Of a DNA stretch of 64,000 bases, positions 34,015 to 44,639 are shown piece after piece (the first letter of the stretch is position 1; the number at the start of each line of letters is the position of its first letter). The stretch is taken from positions 226,236,739-226,300,738 of the forward strand of contig CM061919.1 in assembly GCA_031002005.1 (NCBI GenBank). The letters run 5' to 3'. This stretch comes from Vandiemenella viatica. Its lineage: Eukaryota; Arthropoda; Insecta; Orthoptera; Morabidae. The translations under genes were made by a program, and so were the position numbers. The notes under the pieces are model-generated. The model saw only the letters and a list, made by a program, of their open reading frames with translations, was not told where the DNA came from and made no database searches.

Positions 34015-34132
34015 CAGTGACGGATCTACGAAATTTCCTAGCCTGGGCAAAACCGCCCCTTCAAACATGATTTTGGCGCCTCCCTGAAGAGTATAGTACC
34101 CCGGTACCCTCCTGCCCCCAGATCCGGCACTG
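34015..34132. mobile_element. hAT MITE, CAGTGGCGGATC family, worn copy
   Basis: Inverted ends CAGTGACGGATCTA and AGATCCGGCACTG. The flanks GGTCTTTG and GATCCTCG match at only 5 of 8 positions, so the TSD has decayed. Related to the fresher copy at 47804-47964. Confidence 0.6.
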
Positions 34133-34732
34133 GATCCTCGACCTGAAAACAACTTAAAAATCAGCATTCAGCAGAGGCCCACTAGCAGCTCTGATCCTAG
34201 TTTGTTTACATAATGGAGCGAGATTGTAAATTGGCACCCTTTAGTTAACGATAAATAAAATCGGTTTTTTATTAAGTATCATTTATTTACACTTGCAATC
34301 ATTAATTGTTAATAGTGATAAATTATTAATCATCATAAATCAATTAAATGCAACCAACATTTCTTAAAGGTTGCCAATAATGTATTATTATTCTAATTAT
34401 AATAAAAATTAAAAAATAAACGCAGTTAAAAAAAGAACGGATTGTTTTACCATAAAATCGGTGAATTAATATTTTCGACGGAAAGTAAGAAAAATAATGC
34501 GACGTTATTTTTGATATTGACATAAACTGAAGTGCTAATAGTTATGGCTACCTCTTAGGGTAAAAACATGCCGAGCAGCTCGCGGTGGAGATGAAGGTCG
34601 CCGTAGATGTTTGGTCCATGTGAAACAAAAACATTGTTAGTAATGAGTCAGTACACGTCGAGGCGGTCGTGGCCGCCGCCACCTCACCGCTATGCTCGCC
34701 GCTCACCGCGATGTCGATGAGACAACAAAGTA

Positions 34733-36063
34733 CGAAGCGCGTCCAGAAAGTAAGTTCCGTTTCAATTTATCTCCGCTGCAGCGCTGCGATTGCAGTTCCG
34801 CACATGCGCGGTAGACGATGTGTATCAAGGGGAAGAACGTGCGCCATTTGGAGATCGCTGTCAGTTACGTACGCTTTGTTGTGCTTGTTTGAAATGTCGG
34901 CGTTGATTGAAAATCCCGCCGCCTGTGAAATCAGGTCTGTGATTCGGTTTCTGAATGCGAGGAAAGTGAAACCAAGTGAAATTTATCGGCAAATTTGCGA
35001 TGTTTACGGACCAAATGCGATAAGTGATTCGATGGTGAGAAGATGGGTCCGACAGTTCAATGGCGGGCGTAGTGATGTGCACGATGAAGAACGAAGTGGG
35101 CGTCCACCTTTGGTTACAGAAGAACTGGTTCACGCGATTGATGACAAGATCCAGGAAAACCGTAGGTTTACAATTAGTGTTCTCGCTATGGACTTCCCTC
35201 AAATATCACGATCACTGATGCATGAAATTGTTACCAAACAACTGAAATTCCGTAAACTTTGCTCACGTTGGGTACCAAAGATTCTCCCTGAGCAACACAA
35301 AACCCAACGGATGGGTAGTGCACTTGAGTTTTTGACCCCTTATGCTGAAAGCGGCGAAGAATTTCTGAGACGGATAGTCACAGGAGATGAAACGTGGGTT
35401 TCTTACGACACCCCTGAGAGTAAGCGGCGATCAATGGAATGGAGGCACACTTCATCCCCACCAAACGTTAAGCCGAAGCAAATCATGACACCTCGGAAAA
35501 TGATGTGCACAGTGTTCTGAGACTGGAAAGGCATCCTACTCATTGACTTCTTACCGCGTGGTCAAACAATCAAAGCAGATGCTTATTGCGAGACACTTCG
35601 GAAATTGCGCCGTGCAATTCAGAATAAGCGCCGGGGACTGCTGTCGAAAGGTGTTGTTTTGCTTCACGACAACGCACGACCACACACTGCAAACGTGACG
35701 AAAAACCTCGTACAGGGATTTGGCTGGGACGTGTTTCACCATCCTCCGTACAGCCCTGACTTCGCTCCTAGCGACTTTCATCTGTTCTCACATCTCAAGT
35801 CTTTCCTTGGCGGTCATCACTTCACCAATGACGACGAGCTGAAAGAAACTGTTTCCAACTGGTTGAAGACACAGGCGGAAGATTTCTATGAAGAAGGTAT
35901 ACAAAACCTGGTGCCACGCTATGACAAATGCCTGCAAAATTTCGGCAGTTATGTGGAAAAGTAGTTTAAGAGTTGTAGAATTTTTTGCAATAAAAATTTC
36001 TTCTGTATCTGTGTACAATTTCATTTTATTACCAAACGGAACTTACTTTCTGGACGCGCCTCG
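34733..36063 (+). mobile_element. Nearly intact mariner element
   Basis: A 1331-bp element with inverted repeats of about 30 bp (left CGAAGCGCGTCCAGAAAGTA, right the complement with CGAGGCGCG) and a TA duplication on each side (34731-34732, 36064-36065). It holds a complete transposase frame (34894-35964) with one stop. The short length, matched ends and single lesion indicate a fairly young insertion. Confidence 0.93.
34894..35964 (+). pseudogene. Mariner transposase, DD34D, one internal stop
   Basis: ATG at 34894 (MSALIENPAACEIRSVIRFL) through SYVEK and TAG at 35964: 356 codons, full length for mariner (about 340-360). The N-terminal paired helix-turn-helix includes EIYRQICDVYG and SMVRRWVRQF; the WVPK linker follows. 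Catalytic D residues lie in VTGDETW, LLHDNARPH and SPDFAPSDFHLF, and the last two Asp are 34 residues apart (DD34D). The sole defect is TGA at 35518-35520 in the context VF-stop-DWKG, where relatives have Trp, consistent with TGG to TGA. The frame is otherwise open. The upstream frame is also open to 34669, but the start at 34894 lies inside the element and matches family N-termini. Confidence 0.93.
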
Positions 36064-36065
36064 TA

Positions 36066-36654
36066 TTTTGTTTTCACCTCGCCGCCTAACGCGCTGCTGG
36101 AGATCTGCTTGACTATGCTTGGTTGAGCTAGGTCCCGCGATCTACCTTCTACACTTGATTACGCAGTTCGATTTTCCTATTGTACAGAGTGGTGTTGTTT
36201 AATTTTGTCTTTTTCTAAATATTGATTTATTACATAACTGCAGATATAAATTAATAATGTTCTGACATTGACAAGGCTAAATTCTGTTTTAAATAAATTA
36301 TTGTATGAAATAATACGAACAAATTTTTATAAATTGGACAGCTACCGAAAAGTTAAAGTTTCAAGCAATTAGACAGTCAGCGATAGATAAATTACAACAA
36401 ATTTTATACAGTAATTGAAATAATTATCCATTGTTAGTGACTTGATTGACTATTCAGAAATTATTACACATCATATACCGACGGCAATGGAACTTCAAAC
36501 AGAAAATTCAGTACGACAACAATAATTATGAATTTAAAGAAGATAAAAAAATATTTCTCGTCTTAATTATTATTTAAAATAAAATGTTGAGTGAATTTGA
36601 AATTGAAAATTCTGATTTTTAAATAAAAATTCTGATTTTGGAATGAAAAATTTT
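36066..36654. other. No gene seen
   Basis: A/T-rich sequence between the mariner and a SINE-A fragment; part of the interior of the 34559-37619 pair. Confidence 0.35.
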
Positions 36655-36800
36655 ACCAAATCACTCTAGATGAATGCCGGGATGCTTCCTTCAAAAAGGC
36701 CATGGCCGAATTCTTTCCCGTTCCTTGTCCCCAGTCCCATACCGCCTCTAATGACCTAGGCCGTCGACGAGGCATAAAGCAATAACAAAAAAGAAATAAA
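36655..36800 (+). repeat. SINE-A fragment, 5'-truncated
   Basis: CCAAATCACTCTAGATGAAT, GGCCATGGCCGAATTCTTTC and GACGAGGCATAAAGCAATAA with an A-rich tail; the tRNA head is missing. Confidence 0.75.
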
Positions 36801-37099
36801 AAATTTAATTTTGAGTTGAAAATGTTTTGCTAAACGGTACCTTACTTTATTTACAATAATTATCATTAATTTACTGCCACAACGGGTTTTTCCTCAGCGT
36901 GTATTGGATTAGCGCGGTAACTGTCATAAACATTTGATTTCTCTAGTTTGTCCAAGATTTTGCTGTTAATGATGTCTTTCGTAGGCAGACATGGAATTAG
37001 TCTGGATGATTTTTCAGTTCCTGATTTAACTGGTGACATTCACCAAGCGTGTGTGTCTGTTAATTTATTGGTGTTAACTGAAGTATCCGTTACTAGCCG

Positions 37100-37339
37100 C
37101 GACCGAGCGGGGCGGTGTAACTGTTAGCGTTCTCGCCTCGCATTCGGGAGGATGGCGGTTCGAATCCCCGTCCGGGCATCCAGATTTGGGTTTTCCATGG
37201 TTTCCCCAAATCACTCCAGGCAAATGCCGGGATTCTTCCTTCAAAAGGCCATGGCCGAATTCCTTCCCATTCCTTGCCCCCCTCCTGGCGCCCCATCCTT
37301 CACCGTCTCTAAAGACCTCGATGTTAAAAAGAGACGTAA

Positions 37340-37381
<42 letters not shown>
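37100..37381 (+). repeat. SINE-A with poly(T) 3' end
   Basis: Complete SINE-A: A-box region GAGCGGGGCGGTGTAACTG, B box GGTTCGAATCCCC, then the full body. Perfect 11-bp duplication GTTACTAGCCG flanks it (37089-37099, 37382-37392), so it is young. The expected GACGTAAAGCAGTAAAAA tail is replaced after GACGTAAAGC by about 34 T, which may create or mimic a pol III terminator. The other copies have A tails. Confidence 0.9.
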
Positions 37382-37382
<1 letters not shown>

Positions 37383-38068
37383 TTACTAGCCGTAGAAAGT
37401 ATCCACCACTTTGTGGCTACTGACAGATCATCGCTATCTTTATAACTTCCACGAATCATTGCAGGTTAAATAAAGTAAAATGATACTTGAGATAAACATA
37501 AAACATAAACAATTTACAACGAGTGGCACAAGGGTTTTCATAACACTGATAAACGCTAGCAGCTATACCTCGACATCTACCTTCCCCTTCACTGCGACAT
37601 GCTCGGCATGTTTTTTACCTGAATACGGCGTGGAACTTCCTTTTTCCAGGTGAAGAGCAGCAACCCGACGTGGTATTCACAAATTCCCGCAAGGGCCTTG
37701 AAGAAATATTCAGCCATGCTTTCTCTACAGACGTCGATAACTGCGAAAGTGTTGTCGGTGCTCGAACTGACATTTCGGTCATGTTCGCTACTAATGTACG
37801 TTTCCACTGAGGCAACTTCGTATGGAGCGGAAGTTCCTCGTGAACTATATCATCGAGAGCTGTTCGACTACAACAACAGGAAAGTGTGCTATTTGACGAC
37901 GCGGCGTGTATTACTGGACTTCGGATTTGGACTGTGTTGCGGACTGGTGGCAGGAAATTTTGGACGTTGACGACCCGGCATCTCTTACGGACTACATCGG
38001 AATCGAGTGACTGGGCTGTTAGTGGATCTCGGGAATACCTTGCGTTGATAACAAGAGATCCTACTAGC

Positions 38069-39481
38069 ATGTCTGATAGGGACAACTTGACACTGACTGC
38101 TTCTGAGGCGATGGAGGAATCGGGCAGTGAAGTTGGTCGGTTGTGCGGCGACGAACTGATTGAAGGACATGAGGAGTATGACATGGAATATGCAACAAAC
38201 GAAGACTTAGCTAGATTACAGGAAGAGGCTGCGACGAGAGAAATATTCAGATATGATGGAGAGCCATTTGTTCTAGGTACGAGTGAGCAAGAACAACAAA
38301 GCTTTGAACCTATCTTTGACAGAAAACGACGAGCATCCGAAAAACAAAAACAAATCGAAGTTGCAAGAACAGATGCGAGAAATCAAATAAAACTGTCCAA
38401 CCGTTTCTCAGCACTGGCAGTGGAGGAGAGCGGAAAAGACGATGGACAGAACATAAACAACAGCACAGAAGAACAAGGTGCGACGGAGCAACAAAAAGTA
38501 CATATTCCACCGATTGTGAGCTATCAAACGGGAAACCTTTTTAAACTAAATGAAGAAATCAAGAAGCAAATTACAGGTCACCTCAAAGTGATATATAGAG
38601 GAGACAGTGTTAAATACCACACCAACAGTATGGAGGATTACTTCAAAGTCAAAAACTATCTACATCAGAAGAAGATTGGATTCTACACACACCAAACACC
38701 AGATAAATCACCACTGAAAGTGGTAATAAAGGGCTTACCACCAAATGTGGAAATGAGAGAGATTGTTGAAACACTAACAAAAAGGGGATACCCAGTAGAA
38801 AATATCCACCAATTTAAGACAAGAGATAAAACCTCAAATGAATTAATACCTCTAGCAATATATTGTGTTACTTTGACCCCTACAAAGAAGGCACAAGAAA
38901 TATATTACGAGCGAGAGATCAATTACACAAGGATTCATGTGGAGAGGTACAAGGATAAGGAAGGACCATCACAGTGCAGACGATGTCAGAGGATTGGACA
39001 TACTGCGAACTACTGTACTCTACCAAGCAGATGCGTGAAATGTTCAGGGCTACATGAATCTAAGGACTGCCCAATAGCACGTGAAGCAAAAGCCAAATGT
39101 GCCAACTGCAGCGAAGATCATCCTGCATCTTGGCGAGGTTGTCCAATGTATCAGAAAGCACTTGCTGAAAAAATGAACAGGAATATGGCCAGAAGAAAAG
39201 CAAAAGACAACGCTGAACAGGAACAAACTAGCGAGGGAAACTGGAATCAAATTAAAAACTTCCCTCCAATTCATCCAGGACAAGACAAAACAACACAGGA
39301 AAAATCTCAACAACAAAAAATGAATTATGCTAACGCATTAAAAATGAAACAGACAACAGGAAACCAATCGCAGGAGGAAAACGAGACAATTGATTTCAGC
39401 AACATGTTTTCAGCTGAAAATATAGGAAAAAAAATTGGAAATAATAAAAACTACGTTGACAAAAATTGTTATGGCACGTGA
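38069..39481 (+). CDS. Jockey-type ORF1 (Gag-like nucleic-acid-binding protein)
   Basis: About 470 codons from MSDRDNLTL; an in-frame upstream ATG at 37886 also exists but the sequence before 38069 looks like leader. An N-terminal acidic/Gln-rich part is followed by a PRE/C2HC-associated domain (SPLKVVIKGLPPNVEMREIV) and then zinc knuckles: CRRCQRIGHTANYC, CVKCSGLHESKDC and a CANCSEDHPASWRGC variant. Such ORF1 proteins coat the element RNA. The Lys/Gln-rich C-terminus ends with TGA at 39479-39481. The frame is fully open. Confidence 0.88.
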   Translation: MSDRDNLTLTASEAMEESGSEVGRLCGDELIEGHEEYDMEYATNEDLARLQEEAATREIFRYDGEPFVLGTSEQEQQSFEPIFDRKRRASEKQKQIEVARTDARNQIKLSNRFSALAVEESGKDDGQNINNSTEEQGATEQQKVHIPPIVSYQTGNLFKLNEEIKKQITGHLKVIYRGDSVKYHTNSMEDYFKVKNYLHQKKIGFYTHQTPDKSPLKVVIKGLPPNVEMREIVETLTKRGYPVENIHQFKTRDKTSNELIPLAIYCVTLTPTKKAQEIYYEREINYTRIHVERYKDKEGPSQCRRCQRIGHTANYCTLPSRCVKCSGLHESKDCPIAREAKAKCANCSEDHPASWRGCPMYQKALAEKMNRNMARRKAKDNAEQEQTSEGNWNQIKNFPPIHPGQDKTTQEKSQQQKMNYANALKMKQTTGNQSQEENETIDFSNMFSAENIGKKIGNNKNYVDKNCYGT

Positions 39482-39535
39482 TATCTGGGAGAAAATGGGT
39501 GCTCTACTGCAAGGCGTATTAGCATTATTTCAATA

Positions 39536-42221
39536 ATGGCAAATAGAACCCAGATACCAAAACGAGACATAAACATAGCAATATGGAATGCGAACGGGAT
39601 AATGCAGAGGAAACATGAACTAGCCTTATTCCAACAACAACAAAATCTGGATATAATACTAATAACAGAAACGCACTTAAAGCCACATCAGAGCTTCAAA
39701 CTAAGAAACATGACCACCTATAGAAACGACAGGCTAGGAGAAAGAGGTGGAGGAACAGCGGTGCTAATAAAATCTACAATCAGCCACGCCCCAATAGAAT
39801 TTAACAATTTAGAAAATATTGAAGCTACAGGAATCAAAACCCAAACAAGAGACGGCGTAATAACAATAGTGGCAGCATATCTGAGGCCAAATAAAGATCT
39901 ACTATGTGAAGATATAGAGAAAATTACGATGGTTGGTCCGAAAATACTGGTGGGTGGTGATCTAAACGCCAAGCATCCAGTATGGAATTCAAGAATTTCA
40001 AATCCACATGGCAATCAACTACTTCAGGTGGCGGGAGAACTAAACTTACATGTCTTTGGTCCGGAAATACCAACCCACATACCGGCAAATCCTAATCATC
40101 AACCAGATGTCATAGATATTGTGATAACAAAGAATATTCCACGTATACTTCAACCAATCACTGTAAACGAATTATCGTCGGATCATAACCCGGTGATAGT
40201 CAAGATAAACAACTGGATGATCAAAGCACCACCCCCAAAAATAACAAAACAGGTAGACTGGAGTTTGTTCACAAAAGAACTGCATAACTCAATCAAAACC
40301 ACTTATAGAATGGAAAGCCAAGAGGAAATTGATGGCGCTATAAACCACTTGACAAAAGCTATCCATAAAGCTAACCATAAAGCGTCCATAACCACCGAAC
40401 TATAAAACAGACCTTCCAGAGGAACTTGCTAGACTAAAATACATCAAGAACTTCCACCGAAAAAAATGGCAGATCTACAGAGACCCACAAGACAGAAGAC
40501 TGACAAACTATTATAGAAGAAACCTGCAGAAGAGACTAAAAGAACTAAACACGGAACGTTGGGAAGAAAAAATGTCAAATCTCACCCTCCAACATCGAAA
40601 CGCTTGGGGTCTAATAAGAGCACTTAAAAATCCCAAAACACCGGAAAGACCACTGACCACCGACGATGGACAAATCTTCGAACCACTAACAAAAGCAGAG
40701 ATCCTGGCTGACTATTTCGAAGAACAGTATGCAACTCCCATAACACAACAAAGTGACGAAGAAAAGGAAGAAGAGGAAAAAATCAAAGAATCAGTATCCA
40801 CATTCCTAAAGCAAGACATAGGAGAATACACTGACTTGGCTACACCGGCTGAAATAAGGAATATCATCAGGAAACTCTGGATCAAAAAAGCCCCAGGACC
40901 AGACAAAATAACAAACTGCCAACTGAAACATTTGCCTAGGAAGGGAATAGTGTTACTAACAAGAATAGTGAACAGTTGCTTGAGAAACGCATACTTTCCT
41001 ACAGACTGGAAAAGAGCAAAAATAATACCAATCCCTAAAGCTGGGAAAAACTCATCCTTGCCCGCAAATAATAGACCAATTAGCCTGTTCAACTCCACAA
41101 CAAAAGTGCTGGAAAGAGTTGTATTAACAAGAATACAGAAGAAACTGGCGGAACAGAATACCATCCGCAAAGAACAGTACGGATTCCAACCTCGCATGTC
41201 AGCAACAGTACAACTTCTACACCTAGTTGAGAATATTAGCAAAGGGTTCAATCTCGGCAGATCGACAGCAGCAGCTTTTATCGATGTACAAAAGGCCTAT
41301 GACAAGGTGTGGCATCAAAATCTCATTTATAAACTAATTACCCAAACGACAGTTGACAGAGCAATCATTCACTTGATAAATAGCTTCCTGGAAAAAAGAA
41401 CATTCTACGTAGAAATGCAAGGCGTGCGATCTTCAATACATCAGATGAGGACAGGACTCCCACAGGGATCAGTGTTAGCACCCACACTTTTCAATATCTA
41501 CGTGAATGATATTCCCACCATCAAAAATGTTCACGTTGCTCAATTCGCGGATGACACGACCATTTATACTACAGGGACAAAACAAACTGATAACATCACC
41601 CGAATGCAAAATCAATTACACAAAATTGAGCTATGGAGTAAAAAAAATAAAATAACTATAAATTCCCAAAAATCGGCAGCAATATATTTCACCCATAAAA
41701 GACCTGAACTAAACCAAAACTTGACTATATTCGGGAAACGTGTACCATGGAAGAACTTTCACAAATACCTGGGAGTCACGATAGATAAAACGCTCACATT
41801 TCGTCATCATATAGAAGAAAAACGGATAAACGTCCTAGGAATAATCAAAAACCTATTTCCAATACTGATCAGTCAATCAATGAGCCTACAAACAAAACTC
41901 CACTTATACAAAGCATCAATACTACCAGTGATAACATACGGCTGTCAAATTTGGGGAACGACGTGTAAAACAAACTTATCAAAACTACAAATATTACAAA
42001 ACAGGTGCCTCCGACTAATCTTAAACGCTGATAGAAGGGCAAGAATTACTGAAATGCACGAGATAGCACAAATAGAAACAATAGACCAAGTGATAAAAAG
42101 ACATCGAAGACTCGATACTCTACGCCAAACTGAAGACAGACTACAGAACATTGGAATAACAGTTCCCAGGAGGTGGCACCGGTACAAAGTGTCACTATCA
42201 ATTATTCATCCACCAAATTGA
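39536..42221 (+). pseudogene. Jockey-type ORF2: endonuclease and reverse transcriptase, one frameshift
   Basis: Endonuclease (39536-40405): NIAIWNANG, ILITETHLKPH, ILVGGDLNAKH and SSDHNPV keep the catalytic Asn, Glu, Asp and His. A one-base shift near 40398-40405 moves the frame; the next frame continues without loss (KTDLPEELARLKYIKNFHR). RT (from about 40700) has AYFPTDWKRAKIIPIPKAGK, NRPISLFNSTTKVLERV, EQYGFQPRMSATVQL, FIDVQKAYDKVWH and LPQGSVLAPTLFNIYVNDIP. The catalytic box FADD is at 41544-41555, then KYLGVTIDKTLTF. A C-terminal VITYGCQIWGTTCKTNL region follows. The protein nicks target DNA and copies the RNA. Only the one shift disables it. Confidence 0.9.
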
Positions 42222-42390
42222 AAATACCGACACATTGAAGGGGTTTTTACAAAGACCTCCAAGGAGGCCGAAATTTTCCCCTTAAGGTGAACAATAAAGT
42301 AAGCAACAAGGAATAAACAAAACCCTAGCCAGGACGCCAAAGGTGTCGGTGCCAGGAACACAACACCAGCAAAAAAAAAAAAAAAAAAAA

Positions 42391-42840
42391 GAGGTAACTT
42401 GTGGCATGCGGCACTGATGCATGCGCAAGGACTATTTCATGCGAAGCAACACACTGCGACATGTAGCAAGTAACAATGACGCATGCCACACGTTGGGCCG
42501 TGTCGCTAGGCGTATGCTCCACTGTGCGACAAAAATTAGCGTGTCGCACGATGTTGCCTGTATCCAACTGGCGGTAGATAAGTGCGACAGAAAGCAGGCG
42601 ACATGAAGTGGAACATTCAGAAAACAACTGTGTTATTAAAGACTACCATGCTCCACGGGAGAAGTGTTTAATATAAAAACTGGAATATGAAAAGTGACAA
42701 ATACGAAATAAAATCAAGAATTTGAGGTGTGATTTTCAACGGGAACATAAAAGGGCTACTACACCGATGAGCAGCTCATCTCCTAAAGAGAAGTGGTTTG
42801 CTTATAATCTAATCTCCTGACATTATTGTTAGTTAACATA
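42391..42840. other. No gene seen
   Basis: The stretch is rich in GCGAC(A/T)TGTAGCAAG-like words (42395-42610), also found at 44590-44639 and 45781-45920, suggesting pieces of one repeat family. No coding sequence. Confidence 0.35.
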
Positions 42841-43319
42841 AAGGGTGTTTCAAAAAATGACCGGTATATTTGAAAAATCAATAACAACTAAACGGGCAGC
42901 GATAGAAAAACACCGTTTGTTGCAATATGCTTGGGACAACAGAAAATTTTCAGGCAGACAAACTTTCGAAGTTAGTTACAATTTTCAACAACAGATGGCG
43001 CTGCAGTCTGGAAAAATCTAAAGTACGATTATTCTAAGGAATAAACCATTTTTTCACAGCAAACTTGCAATATGTGAACACGCTTACAGCAGAAAGACTA
43101 CTTACAGAATGGCGAACTCACAGACTGCGTTTACTTCTATATCTTTCAAATCGCATGCAGCGCCATCTGTTGTTGAAAATTGTAACTAATTTAGAAAGTT
43201 TGTCTGCCTGAAAATTTACTGTTGTCCCAAGCATATTGCAACAAACGGTGTTTTTCTATCGCTGCCCGTTTAGTTTTTATTGATTTTTCAAATATACCAG
43301 TCATTTTTGAAACACCCGG
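42841..43319. mobile_element. Fold-back MITE, TA duplication
   Basis: Arms of about 165 bp: GGGTGTTTCAAAAAATGACC at the left and GGTCATTTTTGAAACACCC-like at the right, continuing through CAACAACAGATGGCGCTGCA near the loop. TA flanks both sides (42839-42840, 43320-43321). Coding capacity is absent. TA targets suggest Tc1/mariner mobilisation. Confidence 0.85.
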
Positions 43320-44077
43320 TAGATATACTTTCAAAAGGACTTGAATATTATTCATATAGGCTATATTTACAGATTGCAAACAAATTGTTTCCCAATTTAG
43401 ATTATAAAAAATAAATAAATTTGTCTTCAATTGACCATTCACTTTTGGTAGTTGTGTGCGATAGGGAGAAATTAAGTTATACGTTTGTGTTTGTGTTTTG
43501 TACCTCTCTTGCCAAGAAACTTTTCATTCTTTTGTCACAAAATATCTTGCGAATTAATCCCGGAGGCCTTTTGCATCTTCACCTGATTTTAACCACACCC
43601 ATGTCATCTTCTATTACCGTCCTCCATGAACCTGGAATGACAGTTCCATGTTGTGTATCAATATCTATGGTTCCATATCATGCATGAACAATTCTTGAAT
43701 TATTGCTTTCCTTTAAAAAAAAATTGTGTTGATATATATACGCAGATGTGATAGTTCCCGCGTTTTCAACATTTAACATTTAAGTTTTTCGAAATACGCG
43801 AAAAACTGATGCTAATAATCCGAAAGTATTTTCCACTACTCTTCGTGCGCGTACTTGTTTGTAATTGTATATTCTATTCTTAGAACCAGTTTCTTGACGT
43901 CTGGATAACGCTTCATAATGTGTGCCTGTAGGGGAAATGCGTCATCTAAACGTAAGGAGATAACAATTTACTTCCAGGGAGAGGTTATAGAGTCGGTAAT
44001 ACGAGTACATTTTTCAATAAAAAATAGTAAAATAAAGTTTGGCGAAACACTCCTCCATGTGAAATACTCATTTGATT
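43320..44077. other. No gene seen
   Basis: No recognised coding or repeat content. Confidence 0.35.
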
Positions 44078-44408
44078 TAATTTAATTTAATTGCAATGGA
44101 GCACACGCTCCAGTATCAATTTCCGTACACACCCAACTTCCCGCTATCCTTCACTCACCTACATTTGCCCTCTACAAATTTTAACTTTAAATTCTTTTAA
44201 CGTTTTCGGTAGGTTATTCATCATTCCCCTTGGAAACTCATTCCAATCCCTGACACCCTTACCTAAAACAGAAAATCTTCCCACACCCTTGTGCCTGAAA
44301 TCGAGTGCCAGCTTGTGGTCATGGTCATCTTTCCATGAACTACTTTTCATAACTAGCAATATCTTTCCATGCCTCATCGCCAGTATACGCCCTGTACACT
44401 CCCATTGA
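44078..44408 (-). mobile_element. LINE-A 3' fragment, minus strand
   Basis: The 3' signature GGAGCGTGTGCTCCATTGCA with AATTAAATTAAA at the left, then minus-strand FSVLGKGVRDWNEFPRG and DHDHKLALDFRHKGVGR, as in copy 1 (3580-3670). Truncated within the C-terminal region. Confidence 0.85.
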
Positions 44409-44639
44409 TAACCAATATTGGCATATAAGAAACAATAGTTAACATCCCCAGCAAAACACCACCAAGGCGTGTTCAGTTTTGTTTCCTTTATTACTATTTG
44501 CGAGCGTCAAATAAGAAGCAGCCGCCCCTGCTTCAGATAACATGACGCACTCTGCTGGCAAACAGGTGCCGAATAACTTGAAATGCTTTTGCCTCATGCT
44601 ACAAGCAACGGCGACAAGTAGCAAGTGACTAGGGATGAC

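Larger units (their letters stand above)
34559..37619. mobile_element. Pair of about 50-bp inverted termini enclosing mariner and SINE-A
   Basis: The left GGTAAAAACATGCCGAGCAG (from 34559) and right CATGCTCGGCATGTTTTTTACC (to 37619) are inverted repeats. Similarity continues about 50 bp inward (GAGATGAAGGTCGCCGTAGA versus GTGAAGGGGAAGGTAGATGT). The span of about 3.06 kb includes a mariner (34733-36063) and two SINE-A copies; removing these leaves about 1.3 kb of A/T-rich filler without coding sequence. No TSD was identified, so the superfamily is unassigned. Confidence 0.5.
37620..42390 (+). mobile_element. Jockey-type non-LTR retrotransposon, near full length
   Basis: A leader (about 37620-38068), ORF1 (38069-39481), a 54-bp spacer, ORF2 (39536-42221, one frame break), a short 3' UTR and a 20-base A tail (42371-42390). 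Total length about 4.8 kb is normal for Jockey-clade elements. No TSD was found; the start is set at the edge of the inverted terminus ending at 37619 and is approximate. There is only one frame lesion in over 4 kb of coding sequence. Confidence 0.88.

Noticed and set aside
34669..34893. Upstream extension of the mariner transposase to an ATG at 34669
   Set aside because: It begins outside the element's left terminal repeat; the ATG at 34894 matches mariner N-termini.
37615..38184. 189-codon minus-strand open frame
   Set aside because: It lies opposite the leader and ORF1 start of the Jockey-type element and has no recognisable motif; treated as a shadow.
40712..41251. 179-codon minus-strand open frame
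   Set aside because: Antisense to the well-supported ORF2 reverse transcriptase.
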